Origin: Choristoneura fumiferana
Taxonomy: Eukaryota; Arthropoda; Insecta; Lepidoptera; Tortricidae
Assembly (NCBI RefSeq): GCF_025370935.1
Contig: NC_133492.1
Location: 13,194,510-13,258,509 of the forward strand
Length of the DNA: 64,000 bases
Direction: 5' to 3'
Within the stretch, counting starts at the first letter, position 1. Each line of letters opens with the position of its first letter. The notes beneath the pieces are model-generated. The model was not told the origin of the DNA and ran no database searches. It was given only the letters and a program-made list of their open reading frames with translations. This document shows, one piece after another, positions 10,301 through 25,300 of this stretch. Made by a program: the position numbers and the translations under genes.

Positions 10301-13300
10301 ATAAATAGACCTAGTTCTAAACTAAAATTGTTGTAAAACACACATACAGAACCATATTGTAACACCATGTGTACAGATAGCGCGCGAGTTGAATGCAATC
10401 GGGGCCTGAGGTGAAGAGCGGTCGGGAGCCTCTCCCCCCGCTATCCACACGCCTCGAATCAGTCACCTTTAGTGTAGTGCTGTCCTTGATAGCTGTCGTA
10501 CACATATCGATCGCGTTAAAACTCATGTTGCACGTTGCACCCCATATTATTTTTTGTTTTTCATGATGACTAATACGAATCCATCAAGTTGTTGTTCTTT
10601 ATTTCCGTTTTTTTTTGACGGTTTAATCGATTTACATCCATTGTTTTGAGTCACGTTGCGACCACGATGGATGAAACAAATAAAAGGTTAGGTGCTAAGT
10701 CCTGTTTATATACATAATTATGTGTCTAAAGCGCGAAAGTAAAAAAAATGTGAAAATTATTAAAATAACATTCCTTTTACAAATTTATCGACATACATTA
10801 TGTATGTCGTTAAATTCGTCATCATTAATTCGAATAAGGTCACAACACTATCGCATTCCTGAGCTCTGCATTCAACTCGCGCGCTATCTGTAGTTTACAT
10901 GCTAAATTCTATACATAGTATAAAATTTAATCGCTTCCCTTATGTATGTAACTATGTATACTTAGATCTTTTAAACTACGCAAAGGATTTTTTTTAATGA
11001 TCTTTCTTCGCCGGCTAAGAGTTCGTTTATCGCCATCCTGCGGGAGTTATGCATCTCCTCATGTCTGATTCGAACTCGTAGAGAAACCTCGAGCATCATA
11101 GCCCTCTCCACACAGCTTGCTGAGCAACTCTTGAGCTTATTCATTCATAAGGCCTATAGTGAAGCATTACGTCATTTACATAATAAACCTGATTATTAAG
11201 AACCCACTGTAGAGATTTGTTACATACCTAGAGGACAAAGTGGTATGTAAGGGCACTGCCATTTGAAAGGAAACAGTAGACTTGAGACGGCTTCTGACAC
11301 CGCTGTAAGTGTGTCTGGCCTGAAAAAAATGTAGCATTTTTTTAAATTTACTGTTCCATAGACACTGTTTTGTTCTATATTATCTATTTAAAGTATGACA
11401 CTTGTCGTTATCCATGTTTTCGCACCTACTAAAATACGTGAGATCCATTCAACTGCGCGCACAACGAACTGGCACTCTTTTACCGCGCCGTCAAAAACCA
11501 ACATGAAATGAATAAATTTTCATAAAAATTTAACCCTGCGCACGACTCCTTTTAATAACATCTGCCTCTTAGCACACTAATGACAAAAAAACGCTGATAT
11601 TCGCCCTTCGTCCGTAGCACGGCACGCGCACACTTGAATATTGAAGTTCGGTGGTTTGCCATGCGAAATCGATACGCAGCTTTGGATCTTTTAAATTTTC
11701 GATATTTATTTATTTATTTTATTTTATTATTTTGGGTACAATAACATAATGCATGCTTACGAAATTACAAATCGTCACTACTTTGAAAAAAACTCGTATC
11801 TAAAATCAATATGACAACAAAATTGAACCTTGATGACCAAAATTGAGCCATTCAATACAATAAGCACATTACGTTAAACAGGATTACTGGGACACAAGAA
11901 ACTAAGTCATAATATTTGAGCAAAATGTCCAGTTATAGAAGAAAAGAGAAGAATATAACTCAAGATCAATTTCACACACACACACACATTCACATTCTTG
12001 TGATTGGAAACTTACCTCAGCGAATGTATAAGAATCTTCTGCTCAGTGATAGCCAGTGCTAAAAGCAACAGGCAGTTATCTGGTCCTAGATTAAGCAACA
12101 ACTGTCTGAAGCCAGCACCGCTTCGCACTAAGGGTTGGTCGTCGCGACGGGTCACTATGACGCGGTCGCTCGAGTTTGTTGGCGACAGCTGGAACGAATA
12201 AAACATCTTACTGACATTTATCCGTGACTTCGCTCGCGTAAATTGTCCAAAATTACATCGAATGCAAATTTCGCTCATATCTCGCTTATTTTTCAACAAG
12301 ATATTAAAAGAAAGAGTTTTTTATTTACCTACACTTACAAAAAGTATTGATGATATTTACGTCATACATATTATTTGCCAGTTTTGTATAAACTACACCT
12401 TGTGCGGCCTAAATGTGCATTAGATTGTATACTTTAAGTTCAAGGGAATTAAGCAACAGTTCACGAATTGTCATAATTGACATTAGTAATAAAGTAAAGG
12501 CAGTAAAAAGTAATTTACATTAGTAAAGGGCCATATTTGCCGTAGGTTCGATGGAAGATGGGGCAAAAAGTTGTTGGAGTGGAGACCACGAAAGGGGTTC
12601 AGGAATGTGGCGAGGCAGCCAGCAAGATGGACGGAGGATTTGGTGCGAGTGGCTGGGAAGGACTGGATGCGGAAAACTCACGACCGCACAGAATGGTCTA
12701 AAATGGAAGAGACCTTTACTCAGCATTGGGTAGATCAAGGTTGAAGAAGAAGAAGAAGAGAATAAAGTAAAAATTCTTAACAATTTCATTTTAAATATTG
12801 ATATGGTGACCTCAGGAGGTTAAGAGAACATTTATGTTCCGTGCATATTCCCCATTTGTGAAATACAAAGTGTGACATTTACAAAAGAATATCACTAACC
12901 TGTAACAATATTGTCGGTTCTGGAAACGGTACTTCTTCTAATAAGTGCGTAACGTATCTTTCGATGGGTATTGACAGTGGCAGTTTACTCCATGACATTT
13001 CCTGAAAAACAATATCGTTTATTAGTTAAACTAAACATGTAGTAATTCGAAGCAACGCGTTGAGATCACCGTACACTAATTAGGGTTTTTTTTTTAATGT
13101 AATAGCAGACAAACGAGCAGACGGTTCACTTGATGTTAAGTGATTACCGTCGCCCATAGACATCCGCAGCACCATCAGGGCTGCAGATGCATTGCCGGCC
13201 TTGCAAGAAATGGTACACTCGCTTTTTGAAGGTAATCATATCGTAGTTAGAAAAACTTCGCCGCCAAATTATTCCACTGACTGTTTTTGTGTGTGTGTCT

Positions 13301-16300
13301 GTAACAGCAGGGCTACTACGAAACTCGAAGTTCGTGTCGTGCGGTCCCTCTCGCTCTCTTATTATTAGTATAAGTGTCAGAGGGAACGCACGACACGAAC
13401 TTCGAGTTTCGTAGTAGCCCTGCTGGTGCGAATAATGGGTGCAGGGATAGTATGCCCACATTGGAGATTATTTATGTGGTACCTTATGGAATGTTAATTA
13501 AATGTATTATTTTATTTCTGGGTTGATCAACTTTTTCTTGTCACTCGTTGCTATAGTAACGGTCTCCTGAGTCACTCTTTATAACAGTATGTTTAGGATT
13601 AAAATTTGCCAAACATGCATTTTTGTGGTAGTTTTTGTTTTTATTTTTTTATTTTTAACCTTTCTATAATTGGTCATTTAATCAGCACGGTAGTGTAAGT
13701 GACACAACATTTCATCTATTTAACTGTAGAACTTTTGCCCCCCGCTGAAGGGACAGAAAAACAACAAGAAATAGTTGATCTACCCCTAATCTAACTTTAT
13801 CTATAAAACTTTCGCATTTGTAATATTGTATGTATGTATGTAACTATGTAAACTCTTTATTGCACATAAAAATAAAAATAAAAATACACAGAGAGGAGAA
13901 CAAAGGCGAGCTTATCTCTAAAAAGGGATCTCTTCCAGCTAACCTAGTTAGGAGAAAACATTTTGTTATACAGGGGATAAGCAGATAGTGAAAATTACGT
14001 GCAGTAAAGAGACACTCAAAAGAGAGAAAATAAATACAAAATTATTTACATTAAATTAAACATAAAACAAAAAAACCTATTACAAAAGCGAAACAGTCTC
14101 ATCTCAGGTGTCAGTGTCCAGCCATCATTTCTTTAAACTCTCCCTGAACGAGGCCACAGACGGAGATTCCCTTAGGGACAAGGGTAAATCGTTCCACAGC
14201 TTGACCGAATGGATAGTGAAGGATTTAGCATAAGAGCGCGCGTTGTAAGGCGGGAAGGCAAGTGTAGGTTTGGAATATTAGTGGGGTTTCCTTTGAATAC
14301 TCACAAGTATGTAGAGCAGCCACCGTTCGAAGGTATCGCTGAAAGGCCAACGGGACAGCAGGCATATGCTCTTGCTGAAATGGAGGGAGTGCGTGGTGTG
14401 GGACGCGCCCTCGCGCCAGCCCAGCTGCTCCATCTGAGCCTCCGTCAGCTGCGTGTGGGGATAGCTCTCGTAGAACGTAACCGCTGAACCGTACACCTGG
14501 AATGTCAGGAAGGTGTGCTAAAACGTGACAATTTCTGAGGAAATAGAGGACGACAGGTTCTGAATAAAAACATACATTTGTCGCAAAGAAGTAGCGAATA
14601 AGCAATGTAATAAGATATGGACCTCCGGAAAATAATGCCAGACTCAATCTATTATTTTGACCTTACTATCCGCCCGCAGTAACCCGAAGTAGGTCTTGGC
14701 CTCTAACAACAGACAACGCCATGCTTTATGATCTTGGGCCAGCTCTTGCCAGCTTTTGACCCCGATATCCAATAGGTCTTTCAGGACCTTGTCCCTCCAG
14801 TGGTACCTGGGATGACCAACCGGTTTACGTCCACTTGGTTGTCCCAAGTAAGCTCTCTTCACGACTCGATCCAATCGAGTCTTGAGTCTGAGACGCTTTG
14901 GTTTTTCAACTAGGACACTAGGACTTCAATTTCCTTATTTTTCCTCACCCTCCAGCTTCCGTTTTCGCCTAAGTACTGTTAGTTTATATTTACCACAAGT
15001 TTAATAAGACGTCCTATAAGGTCTGACCTCATACCTTGTCAGTAGCGTCAGCAACAGTCAGCACGAAAGTAGAGAACACCGGCTTGGGCTTGGCGGCATT
15101 AGTGGGCCAAAGTTCTAACGTAGCTCCCATCGGTAGACAGAACAGCGGTACGGATGTAGGAAAAGCTAGGCTGCGGCGCTCAGTCATTGGATACCTGGAA
15201 TAATAGTGACAGATTACGAAGAGGCCTAGCTAGACTTCCATTGAGGGTTTTTTGAGTGGAATATCGCTGAGGAAAAGGGTCTTGACGGATGGACGGACTG
15301 ACAGATTGGTGGACAACAAAGTGATCCTATAAGACAGGGGTGGTCGAGCTATTTTGTGCAGCCTTAAAGTTACAGCACCCGACACCCGACCAGCACCGCC
15401 TCGACTTTAGGCGTCCACTCGTTGTCGACAGGTGATCTACGCGCGGACGGCGCGTTGGCAACGAGTGGACCTCGCGCGCATCACAAGCGTCGGGCAGGGA
15501 GTGGTTCACTCGCCATCCGCGCGTGGCAACCACGCGCGCGAGTGAGGCGATTCGGCGTCGCTACGGAGTTGATGTAGTGAGTGCATGCCCCAAGAATACT
15601 AACCGCTCGAGACGAGGCGGTACTGGTATGCGATTTAATAAAATGCATTTTCGATGCATCTTGCACCTACTTTACTCCAAACTTAAGACGGATAGTTCAT
15701 GGCAAAAACATCCATCAAAAACGTCCATAGTACAAGCTTTGCTTAGTTTGGGACTTCAATTGGTGTGAAGTGTCCCATGATATTTTTTTTTATTTATCCT
15801 TGTGCACATTAATATGTAAAAAGAAAACTTAGTACTTTTGCAAGTATCGAACTGAAAACTTTCATGTTTGCCAACTGAGGCACAAAACCCTAAAAAGGAG
15901 AAAATATATACTGTGCGGCAAAAAATCTGGCCCTCAAATGGATACAGGAATAGGTAAGTTTGTATGTAGAGTGGCCCAAATTTTAAGCCACTGAGTATAA
16001 TAAAAAAACAAATATTTCATATCCCTATAACGAAAGCATGTTCGTCCTAATTGCTGTTAATATAGTTTTACAGTGGTGTCGGAAACGCGAATTAGTGTAG
16101 CAGTGTAACAGAGAAAGTGTCAATTAACATTAATTTAGGTGCGGTATGAGGCCTTCAGCTAGAAAGGTAACACGGATAAAGTGATTGCACAAATTGAAAT
16201 TTGATCGCGCCGAGTGTTTGGTTTGAGTCGACTTTTTCATTACAGCGTTTATACAAGGTGATAGACGATATGTGGATATTTTACAGATTGGTAAATCCAA

Positions 16301-19300
16301 TAAGGTAATGTTTGAGGGAACTTACCTAAGTCCAAAATTTACCGTTTGCGAAAATTAACGCATGAATTTTCGATTGTCCTCAAAAAAAATTTGCTTTTAC
16401 ATGTTTAATCATAGACGCCCAAGCATAAATTAACAAATATACAGCTGTCTATTAAAGCAAAAAAATTGTGCTATAGCACAAGGGTTTAAATTTTCAAGAA
16501 ATAGAATATTCGAATTTTAGAATAAATAACGCCAAACGTGTGGTCTAAGGTAAGATAAGTTCTAAGTTTAATTTAAAATTATATTAATGACCTCACCAAT
16601 TACTCTGTGAAATATCTGCACCAATCTTCACCTCAGCCTGTATACCTAATAGTTTGAGCAACTGTTATAGTAGGTACTATATATGACATAGGTATGTCGA
16701 CTCCCATTTTTAACAAATGGTGTAGAGCAGATACAATGGCTTAAAAATATCAAATCCTTACATAGTATAAAATATGTTACTCCCCGCCGTTTATACGCTT
16801 AGATCTTTTAAACAAAGCAATGAATTTTAATGCGGTGTTCACCATCAGTTAGATATACATGATACATAATTTTATACTAACAAAACAACGCACCCTGGCT
16901 TCGCGCGGGTATAGTTTTTGAGAAATGAAGCTGCAAATATGACGTGATTTTGATTAGAGTTTTTTTTTAACTCCTGACGCAAAAAGAGGGGTGTTATAAG
17001 TTTGACCGCTGTGCGTCTGTGTGTGTGTCTGTCTGTGGCACCGTAGCTTCTAAACGGGTAGACCGATTTGAATTCAGGTTTTTTAGCGATGGTTTTTAGA
17101 CATGTTTCATCAAAATCAGTTTAGCCGTTTTTGACATATTGAACTTTGAAGTGACAAAGCCGAGGGTTTTTAACTTTTTGTTGGTCAGGTTATTTAAATT
17201 ATACCCATGCAAAACCGGGCCCGCTAGAATTATATAGGTATAGTAAAAAAAATGCATATTATTATGATAGCTTACCTAAAAAGTACTTCTGGCTTGTAAG
17301 CTATTAGAGGCGGACGGTTCATCGACTTTTTGTAACAGAGAAAAACATCGCTGCCCATCAAGCCTGCAATTAAAAGTTAATTAGGTTAATCAACGAGATA
17401 TACCGGCGCCAACATATTAATACAAATGTCCAAAAATATTAAAGCGTGAGTGGGCCGGTACGATACGAACTACGAAAATGGAACTTCGTAGTACAAGACC
17501 TGAGGCCGTATTGCCTAACGTTTCAGATTTCGTATACAAAAACTGTCATTTGATTGCGATCGCGACCGACAGAAACGTTAGGCGATAAGGCCCTCTGTTC
17601 TAGGTGCCTAATCTCAGACAGTGACACAAGATGCCAAGACGCAGAAGGTCGTAGATTAAAGTTGTAATCCTGCTTGATAATGAAAAACTTGATGTGTCGT
17701 CATTACTTTGATCACTTGGACTTTGAGCACATTTTGCCCGGGTATTCGGTTCCGACGAATGCGAGGGCAGATCAAGCTTTATAGCTAAGAGAGGGGCCGC
17801 CTGGTCAAATTCCAGTTATATTTTGGAATATTTTAAAATTAATCAAATAACAGAATAAATTCTGGTTAGTTTTTTGGAGTCTTTTTGTATTTTTTATTTC
17901 AACTCCAAATTTGTTACTTTTACGCCCAGCAGTTTTGCCCAGCGTTTTGTCCAGCAGTGGTATAGGGGTTATAGCACGCAGCACGGATTGCTGAGGACCT
18001 GGGCTCGATTCACAGTGCTGGTCTTTCTGTGCATCTATATCTCAGTTTGTATTTTCGAGAATAAATTCTCCTCTTTTGTCGCAGAAAGATTTTATTGAAA
18101 TCTATGGGTTCATAAAAATATCTATTCTCGTCCTAGACCCACCCCAGGGCCCAGGGGTCATGACCAACATGCCCCCCCCCCTGGACAAATAGGGATCACT
18201 ACGTTACCTTTATTCAAATTCTTCGCGATCATACAGAACGCATGCGGCGGGCACTCTCCCTTGCTTGCGACCACGACGCACACATCGACAACCACCAGCG
18301 CGTTACAGGGTGCGCCGGAGTGCGCGCGACGGTACGTTATGAACGTCTTCGCTGTCGAATTGTTCACGTTAGCAAGACGGCCGCCCACCGAGAGTAGGAC
18401 CATCTCCGCGTCCGCCATTAAGCGTTCTTTGCCTTCGTACATAACGCCTGTGAAAAAAAAAACTAATTTAATAAATCGATAGTAAGCGATAGTAATGTCT
18501 AGTCTACCTCTATGGGTTAATCATCAATGGTACGATGGATTTATTGGATCCATTCCGAGTAACCATGTAAATTAAACGCGATGACATAAGAAAAAATAAA
18601 AAATCGCACAAAGCGTTTTCGCTCGTCCTTTATTTTTCGGAGTGGCAGCTGAGGAGCGAAATTCCCTGCCTGCGGGTGCGTTCCCTGATCGCTACAATCT
18701 GATCGTCTTAAAATCTAGGGTGATTGGGCATTTATTAAGCAAACGTGCTCCATTTTAGTCCAATTTTAGTGATTAAAGTTTTTTATCCTTGCATAGTGCG
18801 CGCGCGAGGGATGCTACATCCATTCAGTTCTCTCTTCAGTTAGATGTCTGACTTTTATTAAAAAGTAACTAAGAAACGAAGCTCAGTAATAATGCGATGT
18901 AATTGAATGACACATCTATAAAGCATTTTTTAACATTATATAAATAAAAACTTTAAATGCGAAGTACCTGTAACCATGTGACTCAGTGAACCCGACAGTC
19001 GAGTCAGACCAACATTAAACATTATAAAATACCTTCTCATTATGCTAAGTATTATTTTAATTCTGCCTGAGCAATTGCAAATGCAATTCTCTAAGTAGAC
19101 AGGACACTTCAGGTAGTGTCTTTCAAGTAATTCAAGTTGCTTGATATCAGATCTTAATCCCAGACAAAGACCCTGTTTACATTAATCCAGTAAAATCTTT
19201 CCAGTAGCTATACACAATCCTAACGAGTTACAGGAGATCGATCGAGTACCTACCGCAATGTCTGCTACTAAGTAGAACGATTTTACTGGAAAAATGTAAA

Positions 19301-22300
19301 CAGTTTGGCCCTGTTTTGGCCATTAAAAATTCCGAATTCGGTCGCTTATAAAAGCTAGTCCCGATAAAATTAGGTAACGCGCAAGACATCATCCACATAA
19401 AAATATTCGAGCAACAGAATTTTCAATTCCATTTGTAGATTTAATAAAACTATAAACTCTTAAAGTACCTACGTCAACCTTTAGAAAACGCAACCACAGC
19501 GTCTGGGACATTCGAAAGGTTTCAGTTTTTGTGATACCTTAAAAATGCAAATACGAGCGATAGCGAAGTATCAACGAAATGTCATTCGAGTATCGTTTAA
19601 AATCTGCACCGCTAGCACGCGCGCCATTGTCATTTACTGCTCAGTGCGTCCTTATTCTACCCGGGCAGTTAGAAAAGGATGCACTGAGCGAATAGAGAGA
19701 AAAACCGCGCGTGCTGGTGTAAATGGACGAGATCGGCGTCCGACCGTAAAAATGTAAGAAAGATAAAAACAGTTAACAAAAAAATGCATTATTTGATGTC
19801 GTTGGTAGGTACTCTTGTACTGTGCTATCATCGTTATCTGCCAGTTACGTAACTGCTTTGCGGTTTCGCTCCGTTGCTAAGCGATAATGACCTTTAATAG
19901 AAGGCGTTATGCTCGTCACCTTTTCCGTAGCTTGAGCGTGTTTACTGGATTATGACAAACCTTTTGCGTGGAAAATAGCGGTGTGATGTATTTTATTTTT
20001 ACACAGTGACCACGAGTATTTGTGTGGTCAGGTTTACAGTTATCTAGCTCGAAACGAGGCTTCGCGGTTTAATAGGCGTGTATTTATGTAAAAAAAAATA
20101 TATAGATTATCTTGGTTGCATTTTATGTTTATGTATTTGTTTGTCGAACGATACATTTGACTACTTAAACGATACACGGAAAAAATAAATTATGACCAAG
20201 TAATTATTTGTAACACTTAATAATTTGGGAAATAAAAAATATGCTTACCACATATTAAATTGCGTTAAGTTGTTTTGTCAATGACTTTTTGTCAAATGGT
20301 AAGCGATAGGTACTAGGAAAAAGTTTTTTGTCCATACATTAGTAATCCAGCCGTCACATTGTCACTTTAAATTACTTATTCTTATATCATTTTAGGCCGA
20401 TAAGGGCCTTCGTTAACTCGAGAGCACGCCGCGCGGGCGCCAAGCCGTGCACCCGCGCTACTACGAAATTTGAAGTTCGTATCGTACCGTCGCGCTGACG
20501 CTAATATTATTTCATACAAGAGTGAGAGGGACGGTACGATACGAACTTCGATTTTCGAATTTCGTAGTAGCCTAGCCCTGCAGAGACTCACTTACGCAGC
20601 GCTGCTCTAGGTGGCTCTAAGCTCTCGAAGAGACCCCCACACTAGCGTCTTTCGGGCGTTGTCATCGCGTCGACGCTGCGCGGACGCTGACAAGACGACG
20701 ACTTTCGAAAGACGTTAGTGTGGGTGTGTCGCTTAGATGACATAAAACAAGCATGCCGCGCGGGCGCCCGCGCCGTGCACCCGCTCGAGTTAGCGGAAGC
20801 CCTAAGTAGTTAAATACAATGGCAAACTTACCAATATCAACAAGAGGTGCCCGGTCCCTCCCCCGTCGTATACAGAGGAAGCACTCCGGGGACCGCATGG
20901 AGCCATGGTTCAGGTCGGCAGGGAGACCCGTCGGTGTCAAGTCGACCAACTCGTAGTCATCCGGCACCGTTTCGCCAAGACTCGGGAACACTACACCTAG
21001 AAAAATAAGTAGGGTTATATAAAGGTTCACAAGTGTATGAAGGCTTTTTGACGATGATAACCCACTATCCCACTTATATTATAAATGCGAAAGTTTGTAA
21101 GTCTGTTTGTTTGTTACCTCACCACGTATAAACCGCTAAACCGATTTAGATGAAATTCAGTATACAGATATAGTTTAGAGTGCCGAGGAAGGACATAGTA
21201 TAGTTTTTATCCCGGAAAATTGCATAGTTTCCGCAGGATAGCCATAAACGAATCCTACGCAGACGGAGTCGCGGGTAACAGCTTTTAACAGTATTAAAAT
21301 TTTCTTATGAACTACATTGTTTCATCCAATAATCGTCTAATCCAATCAGGAAAAATATGGCACTATAAATGACCACGAGAAAAGTGACCACTGATCACGA
21401 TCGTGAGAAGGAAAAGTATTTTATCCCATACGTGTGATAACCACATCGATTGCGTGGCAATTATGATGATGACAAGATGAAAATTAATTGACCTTTGTTT
21501 CATAATTTACATCAGTGAACAAAAAAAAAATAGAACAGCTTGACGACGGCCGAGAAAAATTAATACATCTATCACTAACCAAACAGTTCACTAATTATTC
21601 ATTCCTCTTTTTTTCCAGCTTCTGACAACACCCCACTAGGTGCTTGGTATTCCATCGTTTAGGTACGTCGAAACTCGAAGTTCGTGTCGTGCGGTCCCTC
21701 TCGCACTCGTATTAAATAGTATAATCAGAGGGACCGCACGACACGAACTTCGAGTTTCTAGTTTCGTAGTAGCCCTGCAGCAAACGAACATGCGGGTCAC
21801 CTGATGACTTTAAATGTCACTTAAAAAGAGTTGTTACGGCCACGACTATAAGCTACTGGTAGCGCGACGAGTTCTCTGTCCATTGCCTGTACTGCCAGGT
21901 AACCATAAACGGGCGAGCGCTTCAAACATGCAATGAACAAGGAAAACTCTCGCCTCACCGCTTGGCGAGTAGTCGTGGCTGGATCGTAACTCCACCATAT
22001 AACATTGAATTCAGGCATAAAAAAAAAAAAAAAAAAATTGCCTGATACTGGGGTTACTACGAAATTCGAATTTCGTGTAGCCCCCCCCCTGATTGACACT
22101 TTTTTCGAGTCGCCTACCATAGATAATACATGTTTAGTTTAGAATTCGAATGGTTTACGGCCAGATTATTCCAATATGCTAAAAAAATATTTACTAAAAT
22201 TATTGCAAAACAATTTGATATAAATTTAAAATATAAAAATAACGAAGTTTCATGAACCGTGGCAAATTTTTATGGTGTAAAATTAGGTTAAGTATATCCA

Positions 22301-25300
22301 AGTTTTAGGGGCTGTTTCACCATCCATTGATTAGTGTTATGTGACGGTTAAATGTGATGCCGTCTCCGTCTATTCGAACAAAACAAATAGAGACGGCATC
22401 ACACCTAACCGCCAGTTAACACTAATACCAGCGCTGGGAATCGAACCCAGGTCCTAAAAAGATTCCAAAAAACCAATCTTAATTTGATTGCTAATAACGA
22501 CATCTCTTGTCCGGGTGAGCGTTTAGTTCCAATGGGGTGCTGAAAGTTTCTCGATGAGGGCTACAACATAGATGTCGCTAGTGTCGCTGCTTAAGTGACT
22601 AAATAAGAAAACAAACAAGCTGAGATATGTGGTGCATAGGAGAAATTCGTGTCTGTATCACTGTCCAGTGGTGGTGTAGTGGTATAGCACGTGGCACGGA
22701 ATGCCGAGGACCTGGGTTCGATTCCCAGCACTGGTCTTATTTTTCTGGTTTGTCTATGCATCTATATTTCAGTTTGTATTTTCGATATGGACTCTTCTGG
22801 TGTTGCAGGTGTCCATGGGCGACGGTAATCGCTTACCATCAGGCAATCCGTTTGCTCGTTTTCCCCCTATTCCATAAAAAAAAACCTTAAGGTCTGTTTT
22901 TGCTTTCTCAGTAGGTAGGTATAAATGGCTTTATCGACCGAGTATGACATATTCCGTCATATAATGTCATTCAAAAAGGTAACAATGCTTGCAACGTGTA
23001 AACGAATTTATCTGAAAACTGGTCAACCTTTTCATTCCGCCACTGTACATATTTTCGAGGGCGACAAATAAACGTCGTACTCTTTTAGGGCATCGAGATT
23101 TACTTATTCGTTACAAGGGGTGTCAACGAACTTGTGCATAGAATTGATGCATTGATCAGTGATATCAATAAGGAATGAATCACATGCGGGTCAATAGAAC
23201 GGCCTTTTGTTAAGTGATACAGGGTTGTAGGTATGTGTATGACACCATCTGATTTCTGAAGCAGCGATGCTTATGTACCTATGTTATATATACCTGTATA
23301 ACACGTGCATTTCACAAAGGGTAATCTGCGTAAGAGTATTTAAAAAAAAGTATTATTCAAAACTAGCTGTTCGTACCCAGCGATGCCTGTGTATCTATCA
23401 CGATATTGCATGTTGCTCGATTTTATTAAATTGGTGACATCGTGACATTTAGAAGATTTTAAAATACCATTAAAAATTAACGACTTTTCCGGTCGATTTT
23501 CACAAAATATTAAGTCATACAAAACAAACCTTGTCTTGACAATTAAAAAAAAAAAATTAGCCGAGCCGTTCCAACACAATAATATTTCATACAGATTCCT
23601 TACATTTTTATTTACATTGATTTACTGTATTTTTTTTGACACAAGAAAATCATGTAAGAAAACCATGGGGGTAGGTATAATTATTGTCACAGCTCGGTTT
23701 GTAACCAAGCTTCAGTCGAGTTGAAGGGTCATAAATAGTTTTTTGCAAAGGCGGTTATGCAAAAACAATTACATTTATAAAACTTATGAAGAAACAAATT
23801 ACGGAACCCTAAAACCGTATGAGCAGTTGCTGATATCGATGTACCATCCATCAGGAAAGGAATACACGAGATTGCATTTTTAATAGCCTTATAATTCGTT
23901 CTATGTTATTGTTATTATTATAATGTCATACTGGCCCTAGATGGGGCAATCCGCCATCAAGTATCGGTCCGGTTTTTCAGTGTATTATTTTCTATCATTC
24001 TGTGTTATAAATAAGTGAACACAAGTAAGTATGCAGGAAATATTATATTTAAAGCTTGCTCACTGCTGCAAATAGACGCAGTGATGTAATGATTGATAAG
24101 AACACCGAAGGATCATAGCACAGTCCCACACATGTAGCCTATGGTAATAATGTTCATTATTATTTATTATACTACGCGCAGTATGTCCAATGAGGTTCCT
24201 TAGGACATATTTTCAATACAACAACATTGCAATGAGTCATTTAGAATGTCAAGTTCCCGATAAGGAATACCCTATTTATCAGAATGAGAGCCGATCAGGG
24301 ATTCTCAAAGTGCGCGCTGCGCGCATCGAAATTATACAAAGAAAATAAACAGCACATGATTGATTCAAGCGTTATTTTGCGGAAGACTTTCAATGAAAAC
24401 GGAAGAATTTCAATCACAGCTATACCTTCCGCCGCCTAACTTTGCCTAAAAGTTCATTGCCACGACTAGTACCACAAAAACAATAAAGGTATAATTCCAA
24501 TAATTGAATAGGCAATATACCGTTAAGCGATTCGAACACAATCCGGGAGTAACGTAAAGACGTAGCATAAAAAATGTCTCTCAAAAATGCGTCAAAACTG
24601 AGTATTAAGTAATGAACTTTTAGGCAGATTTATATGGCGCGTGGTATAGCGTGCAGTTTGCGTCCAGTTTTACCAACAGCAATGGAAAATATATGGGCAA
24701 TAGGGCCGTAGGCATGCATATAAATTTAACGTTTCGGATCCACAGAAAACCAGCGTTACTGCACAACGTGACGTAACGTAACTTATTCCTTACTTTTGTA
24801 CATTGTAAAGGTTGCCTGGAAGAGATCGTTCTAAAGCGATAAGGCCGCCTATTGCTTACCTTTGAAAACCTGCGTGTTTTCTGTACTGCTTACTGTATTG
24901 GTATGCAATAAAGAGTTATTGTATTGTATTACGTATGGCAACACATGCTGAGTGGAGGCCCTTTTTGGTGTCCTGTCGTGTCACCAAGTAACTTAGTTTT
25001 GGTGCTAGTTTTAGGGGCTGTTTCACCATCCGTTGATTAGCGTTAACCGACAGTTAAATGTGATGCCGTCTCCGTCTATTCGAACAAAACAAATAGAGCC
25101 GGCATCACACCTAACCGCCAGTTAACACTAATCAATGGATGGTGAAACAGCCCCTTAGTCTCTTTACTGTAAAGTGGTGGTGCTTATGGAACCAAAATAA
25201 ATCTCTCTTTCTTTCTTTCTAGGCGGCAGTTACGTTGCAGTTAGAATGCAGTCAGTTTGTAACGGCCAACAGCCCTTGCACATCAGTGGATATACAGATC

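Noticed and set aside
14225..14647. 140-codon minus-strand frame over Crag exon 6
   Set aside because: It is in a different frame from the conserved uDENN reading (SICLLSRWPF), has no splice support and is a shadow.
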